From assembly GCF_949987535.1 (NCBI RefSeq), contig NC_080066.1:88927600-88991599 (forward strand): a stretch of 64,000 nt of DNA, in the 5' to 3' direction. Position 1 is the first letter of the stretch, and every line of letters starts with the position of its first letter. The position numbers and the translations under genes were made by a program. Of this stretch, positions 44,401-57,249 are shown in pieces. The notes under the pieces were generated by a model. The model was not told the DNA's origin, did not search any database, and was given only the letters and a program-made list of their open reading frames with translations. This stretch comes from Balaenoptera acutorostrata. Taxonomy: Eukaryota; Chordata; Mammalia; Artiodactyla; Balaenopteridae.

Positions 44401-47320
44401 CACATTATTTCCCCACGTGTGTGCAGACTGATTGTTTGCCTGTTTACCACACCTGTTTAAGACTCTTTGGTTGTTTCATCCAGGTCTGTTTGCCCAACAA
44501 TTAGGGAAAATGAAAAAGAAGCTTGGGGACAGTATATTATGGCTGGAAAACTTCTGCCTGTGTAGGTTGTGTCTGAGATGGGAAAGATAAGCTAGGTTTA
44601 TCTTCACTCCTTTTTGGAAAGCACAAATCTTTAGGTTAAGCACGGCTGGCCGACTTCCAGAATCCATTTCCTTAGCAACTGAGTAGCGTGATAAATTGGA
44701 TAAATGCATCTGATATTTTTCAAATTGTCTATGTTGTGCAAAAGTCTCACCCGGACACCTGGATCCCCTTTCAAAAACTGTGATTTTTCATATTCTGCAC
44801 ATAGAGATGGAAATAATCTTGGGTTAAGCCAGTCCTCTTAGGGGGCATTGCTTATTTTGTTTTGTCCACTTATTTGGACTCTGGTGTTCAAGTGTGCATC
44901 GTCCAAATCTAGTGTCTGTTTCTAACACTTTTAGAAAGGATTCTGTACCTTGGGTTTTATGAAGATGGTAAATGTATTGTGGAGAATGAACTGAACCACC
45001 ATTCAGTGTTCTTATGTATAGACTGTAAGCTGCAAAGGAAAGATATATAGCAGATTCTGCCCTTTTCTTTTTTCCCTCCTCCCTAAGGAACTTGGAGATA
45101 ACTTTTTACTAGACTAGCTCTGGTCCAAGCTGGTGTCTTTTCTGCCTGTCTCATGTTCCTCTTATCTGAAAAGCTCCCATCTGCCCTGGGATATCTGCAT
45201 CTTGCTCTTGCCTTTATTACAGAGTCTTTATTTATGGCAGAATAAAGGACTGATGTATCAACTGGTGTGAGTTTTCCAATTTTTTCTCCTCCTTCCCTGT
45301 TTCAGACGGGAAACAAGGTTGTTCTTATTTCTTTACCTTGGAAACTTTTGCAGGGCAGAGAGAAGCTGCTTGAGGTCCAAAACTCTTCGAACGTGTTTTA
45401 AAATCTTGAGCTCGTCACAGAAATGGTGTTGGGTGTTCTGGAGAAGAGAGATGCAGAGGGAGCATCTCAAGGACAAGGTAAGAGCAGGGAAATCCCAGGT
45501 ATTAAGAAGGTCTGGAGGCTGGTTTATCTGGAGAGCAGTTGGGACCCATGCTCTGCTCCCAGTAGAGCTCTGGGACAGGCAAGACTTCTGAGGTAAAGGT
45601 CACTGGAGCACCTAAGCAGGATGGGCATGGGCTCTCTGCTTTGAGCAGTCAGACTTCAAGGGATCATGTGGACATAAATCTTGAATACGAAAGCGGAAAT
45701 CATTAGAGAAATAAGGACTTGCCCCTACTTTCTGGGTTCCTTGTAAATCTTCCAAATACTGTAGGGGAAAGAAGCTGGAATAAAGTCTGAGAGGCATTGT
45801 ATCTACAGCCCTGAATGACATGTGCTTTGAGGTATGCTTAAGCTGATGAGAAGAAAATGCTCTTTCTGGCCGTGCTGTCACTGGCTCTGAGTCCATCAGA
45901 TGTACTTTTTAGAAGACCTTGTTTCCCTTCGATATTTCTCCAACATGCTGCCTATGGTTCGTAAGATTTCTGAGTTTTGTGGCTCTAAGAAGAGATGGAT
46001 TAGACTGCTGCATTCCCTTTGTAAAGATGAGCAATTTGGGGGCCAGAAGCTGAATTTTTAAGGACTGTGGTTAGTAAGGAGGTTTGCATCCCTTTGTGTG
46101 AAAAAGTCACTTCCAGGTTGGAGCTAAGAATAGATAACCAATCTTTGTAGCTTCATGAGATTTCCTATTTCACATTATTGAACATCAGATCAGCCCTCTC
46201 CTCCGTAGCAGCTCCAGCTGTAATTGTTTCTCTATGCTTAGGAGCAGGTAATCCATCTTAGTTGCACTATTAAAAACTATGCCATTGATTATTTCTTGGT
46301 TTGTGTCATGGTTTCTGAGGCTGTGGTGATATAAAGTCACTGTAAGTTTGGATCTCTAATCGCTGTTGCTCATGCATCAAATGGGGCTGTTGATGCAGGC
46401 TGGAGCAATAAGGATGACACAACGTGAAAATGAACACGGATGACAAGCTACGGATGACAAGCTGCGGATGAGCAATAGAGGCGGCAGCCCTGACCTCAGG
46501 TTTCTGACAGCCCAGTGGAAAAGTTAGAGCATGGTCACCAAGACCTGTAACACACAAATAACCTAAAACAAGGCAGGAATTAATAAAGGCCAGAATCAAG
46601 TTACAAGGCATTATGGGCATTTAAAAAAGAAGGGAGTGTTTGTTCCTGGATGAAGTATTTGTAGAACAGTTTTGAATGATGTGTAGGATTTGTGTAGGCA
46701 GAAGGGAAAAGGTAATTCATATGTCTATTTTTGGTGAAGTATTGCAACTAAACTCTGTGGATTTGGTTCTTAAGTCACAGGCTACACAATCCGCCATATG
46801 CCATATTTTTCAACCATATCTTAAACTTGAGTTTGGGGTAGATTGGAACAAGGTAAAATCATGTTTCATATCCTTTTAGGAGAGCTTTAATTCCACTTCC
46901 TTTTTCCTTTTCTCTCCTTTTAACTGAAGATTTAACGGAGCCAATGGTGTAAATTCAGGCATTCTCCAGAGATGAGGGATGACTAGGGACGAGGGGAGGT
47001 TTGGGACCTCCTTTATCCCACACTGGCCCTCGCTATTCTGCCTGTGCTTAAGAGCAGTATCGGAGTAGAGCAGAGGAGGAGATATTAAAGGGTCCATGTC
47101 TCCAGGTTGTTCAGATATAAATTGCTGGATACCAAACATGGGAAAGACCCGAGGCAGAATGAGCCAGCGAAACGTGGGGAACAGTGATCGACAGAAATGT
47201 GCTTTCCACGCACAGATCGGATCATCAATGAGGCCATGGCGAAATGGAGAAGCACCTAGATAGGAAAGTCTTCAGATATAATAGTGCCAAGTCCAGTTGT
47301 TGTATTACAATATAATTATA
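44401..47320. other. Intergenic, no gene seen
   Basis: A 14 bp tandem duplication lies at 46437-46471. Otherwise unassigned. Confidence 0.55.
46437..46471. repeat. 14 bp tandem repeat, 2.5 copies
   Basis: The unit CGGATGACAAGCT(A/G) occurs at 46437-46450 and 46451-46464, followed by a partial third copy. Confidence 0.9.
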
Positions 47321-47324
47321 ATAG

Positions 47325-47560
47325 CTAATATTTATTGAGCACTCACTTGCTGCCAAGCTCTTGACGTGCATTGTCTAATTTACTCCACGTAACTACCCCA
47401 TAAGAGAGATACAACTAACTGTTCTTCCTATTTTACAGATGAGGAAACTCAGGCAGAAAAGTTAAGACGATTGGCTAAGGTGGATTAGCTAGGAGCTAGT
47501 GGAGCATTTCAGTCTGGCTCTTGAGCCTCAAAGCATAATTCTTAGCCACACTGACTGTCT
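47325..47560 (+). mobile_element. MIR SINE, well preserved
   Basis: Nearly the full MIR layout: 'taatatttattgagcactcac', 'attttacagatgaggaaactcagg', then 'agtctggctcttgagcc'. Confidence 0.85.
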
Positions 47561-47835
47561 GATTTCAGGGGAGCAGAGACGGAGTGTGTAGAGAGAATTT
47601 CTGCTGGTGCTCGCAGTGTGCCAGTGGGTAATGGAGGTGTTGCTGGCTTTACTTGCATCATCAGAGATCATTTAAGGGACGTTATTAAAAACAAAAGCAA
47701 CGGTTGTACTCACAGAATTCATGTCTCCCATTTCCTCAGATGTTTTCTCTTTTATCCTCTGCCATCAATCGGGTGGTGGCTAGATAGTGGCATTCTTGAA
47801 AAGCGTCAATAACGAATTAAAATAGCTTTTTGATG

Positions 47836-48206
47836 AGGGGCTTCCCTGGTGGCGCAGTGGTTGAGAATCCGCCTGCCAATGCAGGGGACACGGATTCGCG
47901 CCCTGGTCTGGGAAGATCCCACATACCGCGGAGCAACTGGGCCCGTGAGCCACAACTACTGAGCCCGCGCGTCTGGAGCCTGTGCTCCGGAACAAGAGAG
48001 GCCGCGATAGTGAGAGGCCCGCGCACCGCGATGAAGAGTGGCCCCCGCTCGCCGCAACTAGAGAAAGCCCTCGCACAGAAACGAAGACCCAACACAGCCA
48101 AAAATAAATATAAATAAATAAATAAATAAATAATTTAAAATGCAATAAAATTTTAAAAAAAGTGTAAGAGAGATGCTGAAGATTCAAATATAAATCCAGG
48201 TTAAAA
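47836..48206 (+). mobile_element. CHR-type SINE with apparent 3' transduced segment
   Basis: The SINE body runs from GGGGCTTCCCTGG to about 48134 with an AAATA tail. It is followed by about 39 bp of non-SINE sequence (48162-48200) and a second A run. The target duplication AAAATAGCTTTT(T)GATG at 47819-47835 and 48207-48222 (one T shorter on the right) encloses all of it. The B box is damaged (GATTCGCGCCC). Confidence 0.85.
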
Positions 48207-49680
48207 AAAATAGCTTTTGATGGAAAAACTATAAAAGAGCAACACTCTTAACAGCTCACCTGAAATTGACTGAAGAGAGCAAATGAAACAAATTTGCAGC
48301 ATGTTATATTTTGCTCGTTTCGTTTCTGAAAAATAAATAAGCCAATAAACTCTACTATTGAAGATTGCTGGCTGTGTATGTAGAGTTACAGGACTGTAAT
48401 AATTATTCACCAATCAGGCAACATGAGTTTGCATTCCTAAACATGGCTTTGCTTCTCAGACACATATTTGTATAATTCCTTGGCTTCCTGTAGGAAGTGA
48501 TGCTGAACCTATCTCTTATGTTCAATTGTTATTTACAAGTTCACAACCAGTTCTAGACTCTACCTCTAATACTAGAAAAGAGGAAACATTTCTAAGAGAA
48601 CTTTCAAATTTTCATCTCCAACAAAGTTGTGGCACAGATACATTGGAATTAATTGGATATTTAACCTTATGCCCTCCTGGAGTTGGCATGCACTATTTTC
48701 TAGGACCCCGGTGTAGTGGATCTGTTAAGGGCATATATAACCTTAAAAAAAAACACACAAAAAAACCCTTATTTATGTTTTGGTGAAAAGGCAACGCATG
48801 CACCCAGCACAAAATACAAAAGGTGTTAATCATATAGCTTGAAAATTAAGCGTCCCCCAGCCCCATCCCCTGGCCACAGAGATTACTGTTTTCCTTTCTC
48901 GTGTCACATGACATCTTGATTCAGATAATTTGATATGAGAATAGTTTGACTTGACTGAAAAACAATTAAACTTTTATCTTTAAAGAAATTACCAAATAAT
49001 AGTCATGCACAAAGCATCACTGCACTCCTCACATCCTCCTTTAAAACCAGTTCTTTCTTTACCACAACTCTACTGCTCACCCCATTAAGGGTGAGACAAG
49101 GGCAAAGGAGGGCGTAAGCGATACTGTGAGGCTTAGGGAGGGGCAAGGGCGAAGGGGAGTCAAATCCAGGTAGGATGAGAGATGGAGTAAGAACCCGGAC
49201 TGTGTGTTGTGCAGATTAACTTTTAAAATGCACCTTTTAAAACTCAAATCGTCTGGTTCATAATGTTGTGCTTTATGTAAGTAAAGCTTTAGTGACCGCC
49301 CTCAGGTGAGCTTGGAACCTGACCGGGATATTTGGTTAGTCAACACAACAGGAGTTCGTGATGTAGCCCTGATGGTGAGTAGGCAGGTGTTATACTCGTC
49401 CCAGCCTCTTGTCACCAGTGGGCTCGGGCTGCACCCACCCTTTAAGCAGCGTGAACGGGGGAGGTAGGAGGCTGTTGTCGGATGCGTTCCCAGAATTCCC
49501 TGAAGCTCTTCCATGCCCACAGGCTATGAATGTTTTTGTAACATTTGCTCTTATCCTCCCCACCAAAAAAAAAAACACCCCAAAACAGTTTACCATCACT
49601 TCTAGTTCTGATTCATTACAATGTAGCATAGAGGAAGTAAATATATATATTTATATATATACATAAATACATATATATAA

Positions 49681-49716
49681 CCGTAACCCTAACCTTCACC
49701 CTAGCCCTAACCTATG
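49681..49716. repeat. Degenerate interstitial telomere-like tract (CCCTAA)n
   Basis: Six hexamers in register read CCGTAA, CCCTAA, CCTTCA, CCCTAG, CCCTAA and CCTATG. Two are exact CCCTAA, and the others differ at one to three positions. They lie between AT-rich and TG/TA microsatellites. Confidence 0.7.
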
Positions 49717-49801
49717 TGTGTGTGTGTGTGAATATGTGTATATATATATATACATATACATATATATATATTTTATATATATATGTGTGTGTGTGTGTGT
49801 A

Positions 49802-49851
<50 letters not shown>
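49717..49851. repeat. Compound (TG)n/(TA)n microsatellite
   Basis: Alternating TG and TA runs end in about 40 bp of pure TA. The purine-pyrimidine alternation makes Z-DNA or cruciform formation possible. Confidence 0.95.
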
Positions 49852-49852
<1 letters not shown>

Positions 49853-49859
49853 CTCGTTG

Positions 49860-50970
49860 CCTTTTCCAGCAGGACAAGAGAAGATGGAAGTATAGGTAGG
49901 GGACTAGCACGAGCCAAGGCATGGAGAAGTGACAGCCCCTGTGTTTGGGTGATGGGCAGTGGAGGCTGTGGCTAGAGTGTGGGTGAGGAGCACAGAGTGG
50001 CCCATGTCTCTAGAGGAAGCTTGGGCTGCATTATGCACGGCCTTGTATGACATGAGGAGCCTTGGGCCATTTGAATTCACAGAGTGGTCACGGTTCAGAA
50101 TGACCTCTTTGGTCACAGCGTGGAGGGTGGCTTGGAGAGAGAAACCAGAGTTGTCAGTTTCTACCACGCATCCTGGCTAGCAGTCCTAAATGCTACTGTA
50201 CCAAGAATGCAGGAATATGCTTAAAGCAAATCCTTCATCATATCCTCACCAGAGACATGAGGAATCTGAAAGCCAATTGTTGTCTTATGTATCGGGCTTT
50301 GCGAGAAGTGTATCCAGCCATCTGGCTCACTCTTTGGACACTAGCTGGTTTCATTACCATCTGTTTGGGGGTTGGAACTCAGATACTTTGGCCTTCTCCA
50401 TCATGTCTCAGTTGTTTATGTTTTTCAGATCCCTGAGTTAAGAACTTAAGTTAATCTCTGTGATTGGGCAGGTCAAGATTGTCAGTTTTCAGGTGGATGT
50501 ACCATGTCCCAAATAGGCTGGAAACATGCTTGTGCAATAATGTAGGCACAACAGCAATGGCAAAGGCCAAGGTGAGATTTCCAGTATTGGAGCTTGGCAG
50601 CATAGCTAACTCACTCCTTCAGAGCTGTGCTCGTGTGACCCAGCCCCACCCAGCAGGGCATGTGAGGACGGTGGGCCATGGACATGGCTGAGTGGTTCCT
50701 TAATGGTGAGTACAGGTGGGTAATATGGAGTGATGAGGAGAAATGCTAGGAGAACATGCTCCAGAAGAATTTCAAGAGGAGCAACACAAATAAAAAATGA
50801 TGAGTGAGAAGCTATAAGAGCACAGTAAGCCAGCTCGCAGCACTCAGTGTGGCCCATCAAACTAACCACAGACATCTCCGGATGACCTACTGTGTGCTTG
50901 ATACACAAGACAGAGGTGGGGGAGAGTAAGATATGCTTTCTGCCATCAAGCATCTCTCCATCTTAGGGGG
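49860..50970. other. Intergenic, no gene seen
   Basis: Parts resemble the ancient L2-linked tract ('gccttgtatgacatgagg...'). There are no convincing open frames. Confidence 0.5.
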
Positions 50971-50974
50971 AAGC

Positions 50975-51150
50975 AGAATAGGTGGTGGATACATGAGATG
51001 GTTTCTCCCTCAGAGCTTCCAGAAAGAAACAATCGTACCAACACCTTGATTTTGGACTTCTGGCCTCCTGAACTTTGAGACAATAAATTTCTGTTGTTTT
51101 AAGCACCTACTTTATGGTAATTTGTTACCATAGGAAACTAATATATAGAT
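50975..51150 (+). mobile_element. MaLR-type LTR 3' fragment
   Basis: 'ttggacttctggcctcctgaac...aataaatttctgttgttttaagcacc' and 'ttaccataggaaactaatat' form a known MaLR/ERVL LTR end. The exact family is uncertain. Confidence 0.5.
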
Positions 51151-51967
51151 AAACTCCACAGTGGCACAGCCTCATTTCCCAGTAGAAATCAGGGTCTGAC
51201 GTCCCACTGAGAAAAGGTTAGAATGTTCGCGATGCCAGGCACATGACAGCTTTGCATGCGTGGGCCCTGTGGAGGACCAGAGAAGGGGAAAAAAAGGCTT
51301 CAATATGAGGCTTCCAAGGGGACACCACATACAGAATTCAATGGCAAACAGCACATTGAAAGTAAGTGCAACATATATGGTAGGAAAATAAGGGTTAATT
51401 TCCTTATATGAAAAGCTGCTATCAAAATATCAATAAGGAAAAGATAAATACCCTTTAGAAAAGTCAGGAAAGTTGAGAAACAATCAATATACAAAGGAAA
51501 AATGGCAAATGACTAATGTATCACCACCTGGATGACCTGGGCTCATTGTGCATCCTGCCTCCTCTTAAACTGGTACTCAAGATTTGCTCTTTCCAGTGTG
51601 TCCCAAAGATGCACGTTCAGGACCCGGCTTGTGAAGACCAGAGAGAAGGCTTATTTCAGGCCAGATGAAGTAAAGGTGGGCACTGCACAGCTTGCTGCAT
51701 CAGCAGGAGAGATGCTGCAGCACAGAAATGGTTGCAAACCTGGAGCAAAGGGTGTTGTGAAGTAGGAAAGCATCATCAATTGATGAATCAACACACAAGC
51801 ATTTGTGGAAAACCTGTTTGGCTCCAGCACTGTCCTGTGTCTTGTGGGGAGCACGAGAACACCACGCTTTGCCCCAGCCCCACACCCCACCACGGAGGAG
51901 AAAAGACTGAGGGATAAGAAATAACAGGACAGCAAACCAAGGAGGAATGAATTCTTTGGCCTAGATT

Positions 51968-52770
51968 ATATGAGTGGTTTCCAGTTCTGGCGGCACATTA
52001 GAATCCCTGGAGAGCTTTTTAAAAATACAGATGCCTACTGGAATGTTCATAGCAGCACTGCTTGTAAGAGCTCCAAACTGGAGGCTATCCAAATGCACAT
52101 CAACAATAGTGGGGATAAATAATTATGGATTATTCGAGTAATAGAGTACCGCTTAGCAATGAGAATGAAAGATCGACAACTACATGCAACAACGTGGATA
52201 AATCTCTTTAGTGTAATGTTGAGTGAAAGGAACCAGATAAAATAGTGTCACACTTAAGTGGACCATTGCAATGTAAGTTGCTAACAATAGAAAAAACTGG
52301 GTGTGGGGTACACTCGAACTCTCTGTACTGTCTATGCTTTTTTTTTTTTTGCAAATCTGAACTGTTCTGAAATTTAGAAGTTTATTTAAATATAAAAGTC
52401 ATACTGTATGGTTCTGTTAATGTCAAATACAAAGACAAACAAAATTCATCCTAAGCTATTAGAAGTCAGGAAAGTGCTTACCCTAGGAAGAGTGTGTCTG
52501 GAAGGGTACATGAGGGGACATTGGGGTGGTGGTAACATTCTGTGTCTTGATCCGTGTGTTGGTTACATGGGCGTGTTCCACTGTGAATACGTATCAAGCT
52601 AAACACTTATGTGCACTTTCTGTATGTAATATTTTATATCAATAAAATGTTAAAAGCTGTGCCGATCCTACCTAGACTGATTAAATCAGATTTCTTAGAG
52701 GAGGGCCTGGGCATTAGTATTCTTTAAAAGTTCCCTGGATTATTCTCATGTGCATCCAGGATGGAGAACC
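51968..52770 (+). mobile_element. MER5-like transposon split by an old L1 3' end
   Basis: MER5-like left part (51968-52031: 'gtttccagttctgg...cattagaatccctgg') and right part (about 52660-52765: 'ttaaatcagatttcttagagg...ggagaaccattgc') flank an L1-type insert of about 630 bp. The insert ends in 'aataaaatgttaaaag'. Confidence 0.5.
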
Positions 52771-53559
52771 ATTGCTATTTGTCCTGTGGGCAGTGAGAGG
52801 AGCCAGAAACCAGTACAGAGTGGAGTCATGGGTACAAACTTCCCAGAGAAGGCAGAACACGTATGGATTCTTAAAGGCTGGGAGGGATTGATGAGGCCAG
52901 CGGGGCTCCACTATAAATGAGCATTTCAAGCCCAGGAAACATTCAATTTCCAATTCTCATTTTTCTGTTTTTCTGGCGGTGGCTACACTTTTGCTTAGAA
53001 ACTTGATTTCCCATCTTAAATGCTCTTGTCATGTGTTGACCCCTTAGGTTCGAGAGCTGTGAACAGGGTCTCACTGGGTTTCACACAAACGGAATTAAAA
53101 AGCAATTAGTCTTGTGTACCTTAAACACTATATTTTATCTAATTTGTACTCGCTTGTATTTCTGCTCAAGCCTCAGTAAGCCCTCAAGAAAGCATGCTTA
53201 TAATAAATGACTGGCAAAACAAGCCTCAGCATTTACGTTGGATCACAGACGCACTCCCTATGGTGTTAGTAATCAACTGCTAAGACAACACGTTTAAGTG
53301 TACAAAACTGGGGAAGGGAGACTTCTTCGGGGCAAGGTGTGATGGATTCCTGGCTTATGCAGGAACTTATGTCTGAGTGTATGCCAATGCTGATGATTAG
53401 TATTAGTCCAGAGAGTCCAGTGGACTCTCTGATAAGTTTCTTACTTGTAAGGGGGGGGGACAGGATCTGTATGGAATATTCACTAAGAGCATTTGTGAAC
53501 TTACTGTGCCGTTCTGTTCCGATAGCCATTACTTCCTTGGACTCATTCTAGGTAATTAA

Positions 53560-53810
53560 TGATGGTAACGGCCGGCCCTTTTTGAGTGCTTACATCACGC
53601 CAGGCACTTTGCCAAGCCCTTTCCATGAATTATCTCATTTAATCCTCCCTTCAGTCTTATGAATCCCCCCTTGACAGATGAGAAATCTAATGCCCAGGAT
53701 GAATAATTTACCCAAGGTCCCACCACCTGTCAGATGCAGAGCCAGTTATGATAAAGCAGTTGACTTCCAGACCATGCTTTTAACCATGGTGTGATACTGC
53801 CTACAGGTGT
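53560..53810 (+). mobile_element. MIR SINE
   Basis: 'ttgagtgcttacatcacgccaggcac', 'attatctcatttaatcctccc', 'cagatgagaaatct', then 'ggtcccacc'. Good MIR layout. Confidence 0.8.
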
Positions 53811-54144
53811 CCTGCAGCGTTAGGATGATGGAACCCTGTAACAATTTGTCCTTAAAGCCCTTCCCTCCGCTCCTTCCCACCTCACCATAAATCTCACGAT
53901 TTGTCACCTTGCCCTTTCTTCTCCCTCTGACTTTCTTTTTCCCCCTCCTGGTACTTGCATTTATTCTGGAGAGCTGTTTCTCCTCCGCCCACTTCTCATC
54001 TCCAGAAGAGGGGATGATAAATTAAATCATGCTAAGACATTTGGGATTTGCTGAGTAATTTCTCTCAAGAGTGATTGCACTTGAAGAGAAACTCCACCAG
54101 GAGGACAGTGCTTACCATCCGTGAGTGCTTATGAAGCTAAGCAA

Positions 54145-54690
54145 TGATGTAAGCTAGCCCAGGGGACAAAACCCGCAGCCTGCTGGCCAGATCCTGTTTT
54201 TTTTTTTTTTTTTTTTTTTTTAATTAATTAATTAATTAATTTATTTTTGGCTGTGTTGGGTCTTCGTTTCTGTGCGAGGGCTTTCTCTAGTTGCGGCAAG
54301 CAGGGGCCACGCTTCATCGCGGTGCGCGGGCCTCTCACTATCGCGGCCTCTCTCGTTGCGGAGCACAGGCTCCAGACACGCAGGCTCAGTAGTTGTGGCT
54401 CACGGGCCCAGTTGCTCCGTGGCATGTGGGATGTTCCCAGACCAGGGCTCGAACCCGTGTCCCCTGCATTGGCAGGCAGACTCTCAACCACTGCACCACC
54501 AGGGAAGCCCCCAGATCCTGTTTTGGTAAATAAAGTTTTACGGGAACACAGCTGCGCCCCTTCGTGTATTTCTTATCTGTGGTTGCTTTGGCGCTACAGT
54601 GGCAAGGTTAGGGTATTAGGACAGATGGTATGGACCACATAGCAAGCCTAAAATATTTGCTCTCTGTGCCTTCTAGAGAAACTTTGCCCA
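54145..54690 (-). mobile_element. hAT-type transposon remnant hosting a SINE
   Basis: 'acaaaacccgcagcctgctggccagatcctg' before, and 'ggtaaataaagttttacgggaacacag' to 'tttgcccacc' after, the SINE at 54201-54510 are the two halves of one element. It appears to be the same family as 13655-13830, inverted. Confidence 0.6.
54201..54510 (-). mobile_element. CHR-type SINE, young-looking
   Basis: A - strand SINE with a 20-base T run and TTAA tail units at the left. The exact 14 bp target duplication CCAGATCCTGTTTT lies at 54187-54200 and 54511-54524. Confidence 0.96.
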
Positions 54691-55443
54691 CCCCAGGGAC
54701 GCTATGGAAAGGCTCTACTGCAGAGCATGGTGCATAGGCGCTTTATAAATGGCAATTTCCTCTTCTGCAGGTTTCTGGTGTCTTCCTCTGGTGAATTCCG
54801 GGCAGGAGGAGCATTCTGAAATCACATCACATGGGTCACTGCTGCCCCTGCCCATTCATGACAGGCATTGGCGGCCACAATCCTCGCTGAATATTCATCT
54901 GTACTTCGGCAAGTGAAAGAGTGACAAGCGTCCTCACAGAAACAAAATGATGTATTATTCATTTTTCAGAGAGTGTTTCCTGGAGTGCAAGCAGCAGGAA
55001 AGCCCCAGCTGGGGTGGAAGCAGCCTGAGATCGGAAGCATCATCTCAGTGCCAGGACCAGTGAGCTGGACTACGGGATTGATGCCTCAGCGCCACAGATA
55101 CAGGACAGTTATGTGTCCTGATAGCTGCTGCCTTACCAGATAAAAGGAGACAGTTACTTTCTCTTTCACATTGTGTTTAAAATCTCAAAAACTGAAATTA
55201 GTCTTGAAACACTTCAAGTTAACTGCTTGTCTGCTTCCTTATTATATTTTTTTTTAAGGACCACTTTCCATCATGCCATCCTTGTTTTCCACTGGTTAGC
55301 GGCAGGGGTGGCCCGGGGCTGTTGTAGACAGTATCAAATGGCCAGGCTGCACAGATACTGCTTCTAGCTCCAGTCAAGGAAGCCATTCAATTCAATCTCC
55401 CAGTTTCTCCATGAATTCTAATTTCTTTAATTTGGGGAAGTGG

Positions 55444-56040
55444 TTTTTTTTTTTTTTTTAACATCTTTTTTGGAGTATAATTGCTTTACAATGGTGTGTT
55501 AGTTTCTGCTTTATAACAAAGTGAATCAGCTATACATATACATATATCCCCATATCCCCTCCCTCTTGCATCTCCCTCCCACCCTCCCTATCCCACCCCC
55601 CCATCCCACCCCTCTAGGTGGTCACAAAGCACCGAGCTGATCTCCCTGTGCTATGTGGCTGCTTCCCACTAGCTATCGATTTTACATTTGGTGGTGTATA
55701 TATGTCCATGACACTCTCTCACTTCGTCCCAGCTTACCCTTCCCCTCCCCATGTCCTCAAGTCCATTCTCTATGTCTGCGTCTTTATTCCTGTCCTGCCC
55801 CTAGGTTCTTCAGAACTTTTTTTTTTTTTTTTTTAGATTCCATATATATGTGTTAGCATACGATATTTGTTTTTCTCTTTCTGACTGACTTCACTTTGTA
55901 TGACAGACTCTAGGTCCATCCACCTCACTGCAGATAACTCAATTTCGTTTCTTTCTCTGTCTGAGTAATATTCCATTGTATATATGTGCCACACCTTCTT
56001 TATCCATCCATCTGTCGATGGACACTTAGGTTGCCTCCAT
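55444..56040 (-). mobile_element. 5'-truncated LINE-1 3' end, fairly young
   Basis: A T run at the left, then an inverted L1 3' UTR with a C-rich stretch (55557-55614), ending at 'ggacacttaggttgcctccat'. An 8 bp duplication, GGAAGTGG, flanks it at 55436-55443 and 56041-56048. Confidence 0.85.
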
Positions 56041-57249
56041 GGAAGTGGGGGTTTTGCATTTGTGGACCATTGTCTCCAGGAGCTGTATTTCCCATTCTAG
56101 GGATACCCATGTACCTGGATCTAATACTTTCTCCTGGATAACTTAGAAGGTCTTACCTTCTTAATAGGTCACACATGATTAGATATTCTCCATCGTGCCT
56201 CTCAGCACTCTCAGTAAGATCTAGTCTCTGTGAGGTTGGTAGAGTGATGGAGATTTGAATTAATATGAAATTTACCCTATTGTCTTAGCCTGGCTTCCGC
56301 ATAAGCCCAGGCTTACTGGAACAACATAATTCCAGGGAGCAGGAGTGAGGGCAGAGGGCAGTGAGGCAGGAGGGGTGAGGTGGGGATGGACTGTAGAGCC
56401 AGCCTCCCCTAAGTTGCTTCATCTCATGAGGCCATTTTCTAAGAAGAAGTGTATATTGGATCTCGGGACAGTTGACCCTGAGGCGAGAGAGAGCGAAGAA
56501 TTTATACCCCAGCTTCTGTCTTCCCCACCAATGCTTGCCTAAAAGGTTGACTCCATGGGTTCTTAATGCCCCTGTGCATCCTGGCTGCATGCGTGGGCCC
56601 TGGGTAGGGTCCTGAGAAGTCCCAGGGCTCCTGGTCATGAGTGTAGCCACTTGGCCAGGCCCTGCCATGCCCCTTAGTGCTCCCGATTTCCCTGTGCACC
56701 CTGGCTTTCTAGGCAAGCACCACCTGTAGCTCTCTGCTTTCTTGGGTTGAGGAGCAGGCCCCACCCACACACCAGGGAGTTAACGTCCCAGAGAGCCTGA
56801 GAGTCGCTGGTGGCTAAATACGCTAGCATCCTTGTCCTTGGGTGAACCAACAGTGAAGCCTGTGCTGCATGTTATTCCAGAGGCTTCCAGTGGTTGAGCC
56901 TCAGTTACCACTGCAATCACCTGCTCATTACCACACCCTTTATCGGCTTTCTTCTCCTCCCATCTCACTCCCGGACTCCCCTTTCAGTGTTCCAAGGAGC
57001 ATCTCTGTATCCTTATCTCAGAGTCGGCTTCTAGGAGAACCCAGCAGAAGACCACAGAGAGGCGCTCAAGGAGGTGAGAGGCCCGGGACATGGGCACGCA
57101 GCAGGTGCTGCTCTACTGCACCTGGGCGAGTGCTCCAGCTGCAGTGACAGCTGGGGCAGGAGTCAGGGGAGGCCGAGAGGATCTGAGGTGGTGCAGCAGG
57201 TGTCCAATGGGCATGTGCCATCTGGCAAGAAGGGTTACAGTTCATTGAT

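Noticed and set aside
49696..49917. A 73-codon frame of YIYI/THTH repeats
   Set aside because: Translation of the TA/TG microsatellite.
56285..56770. A 161-codon - strand open frame
   Set aside because: GC-rich intergenic sequence, with no motif, no splice context and no recognisable family.
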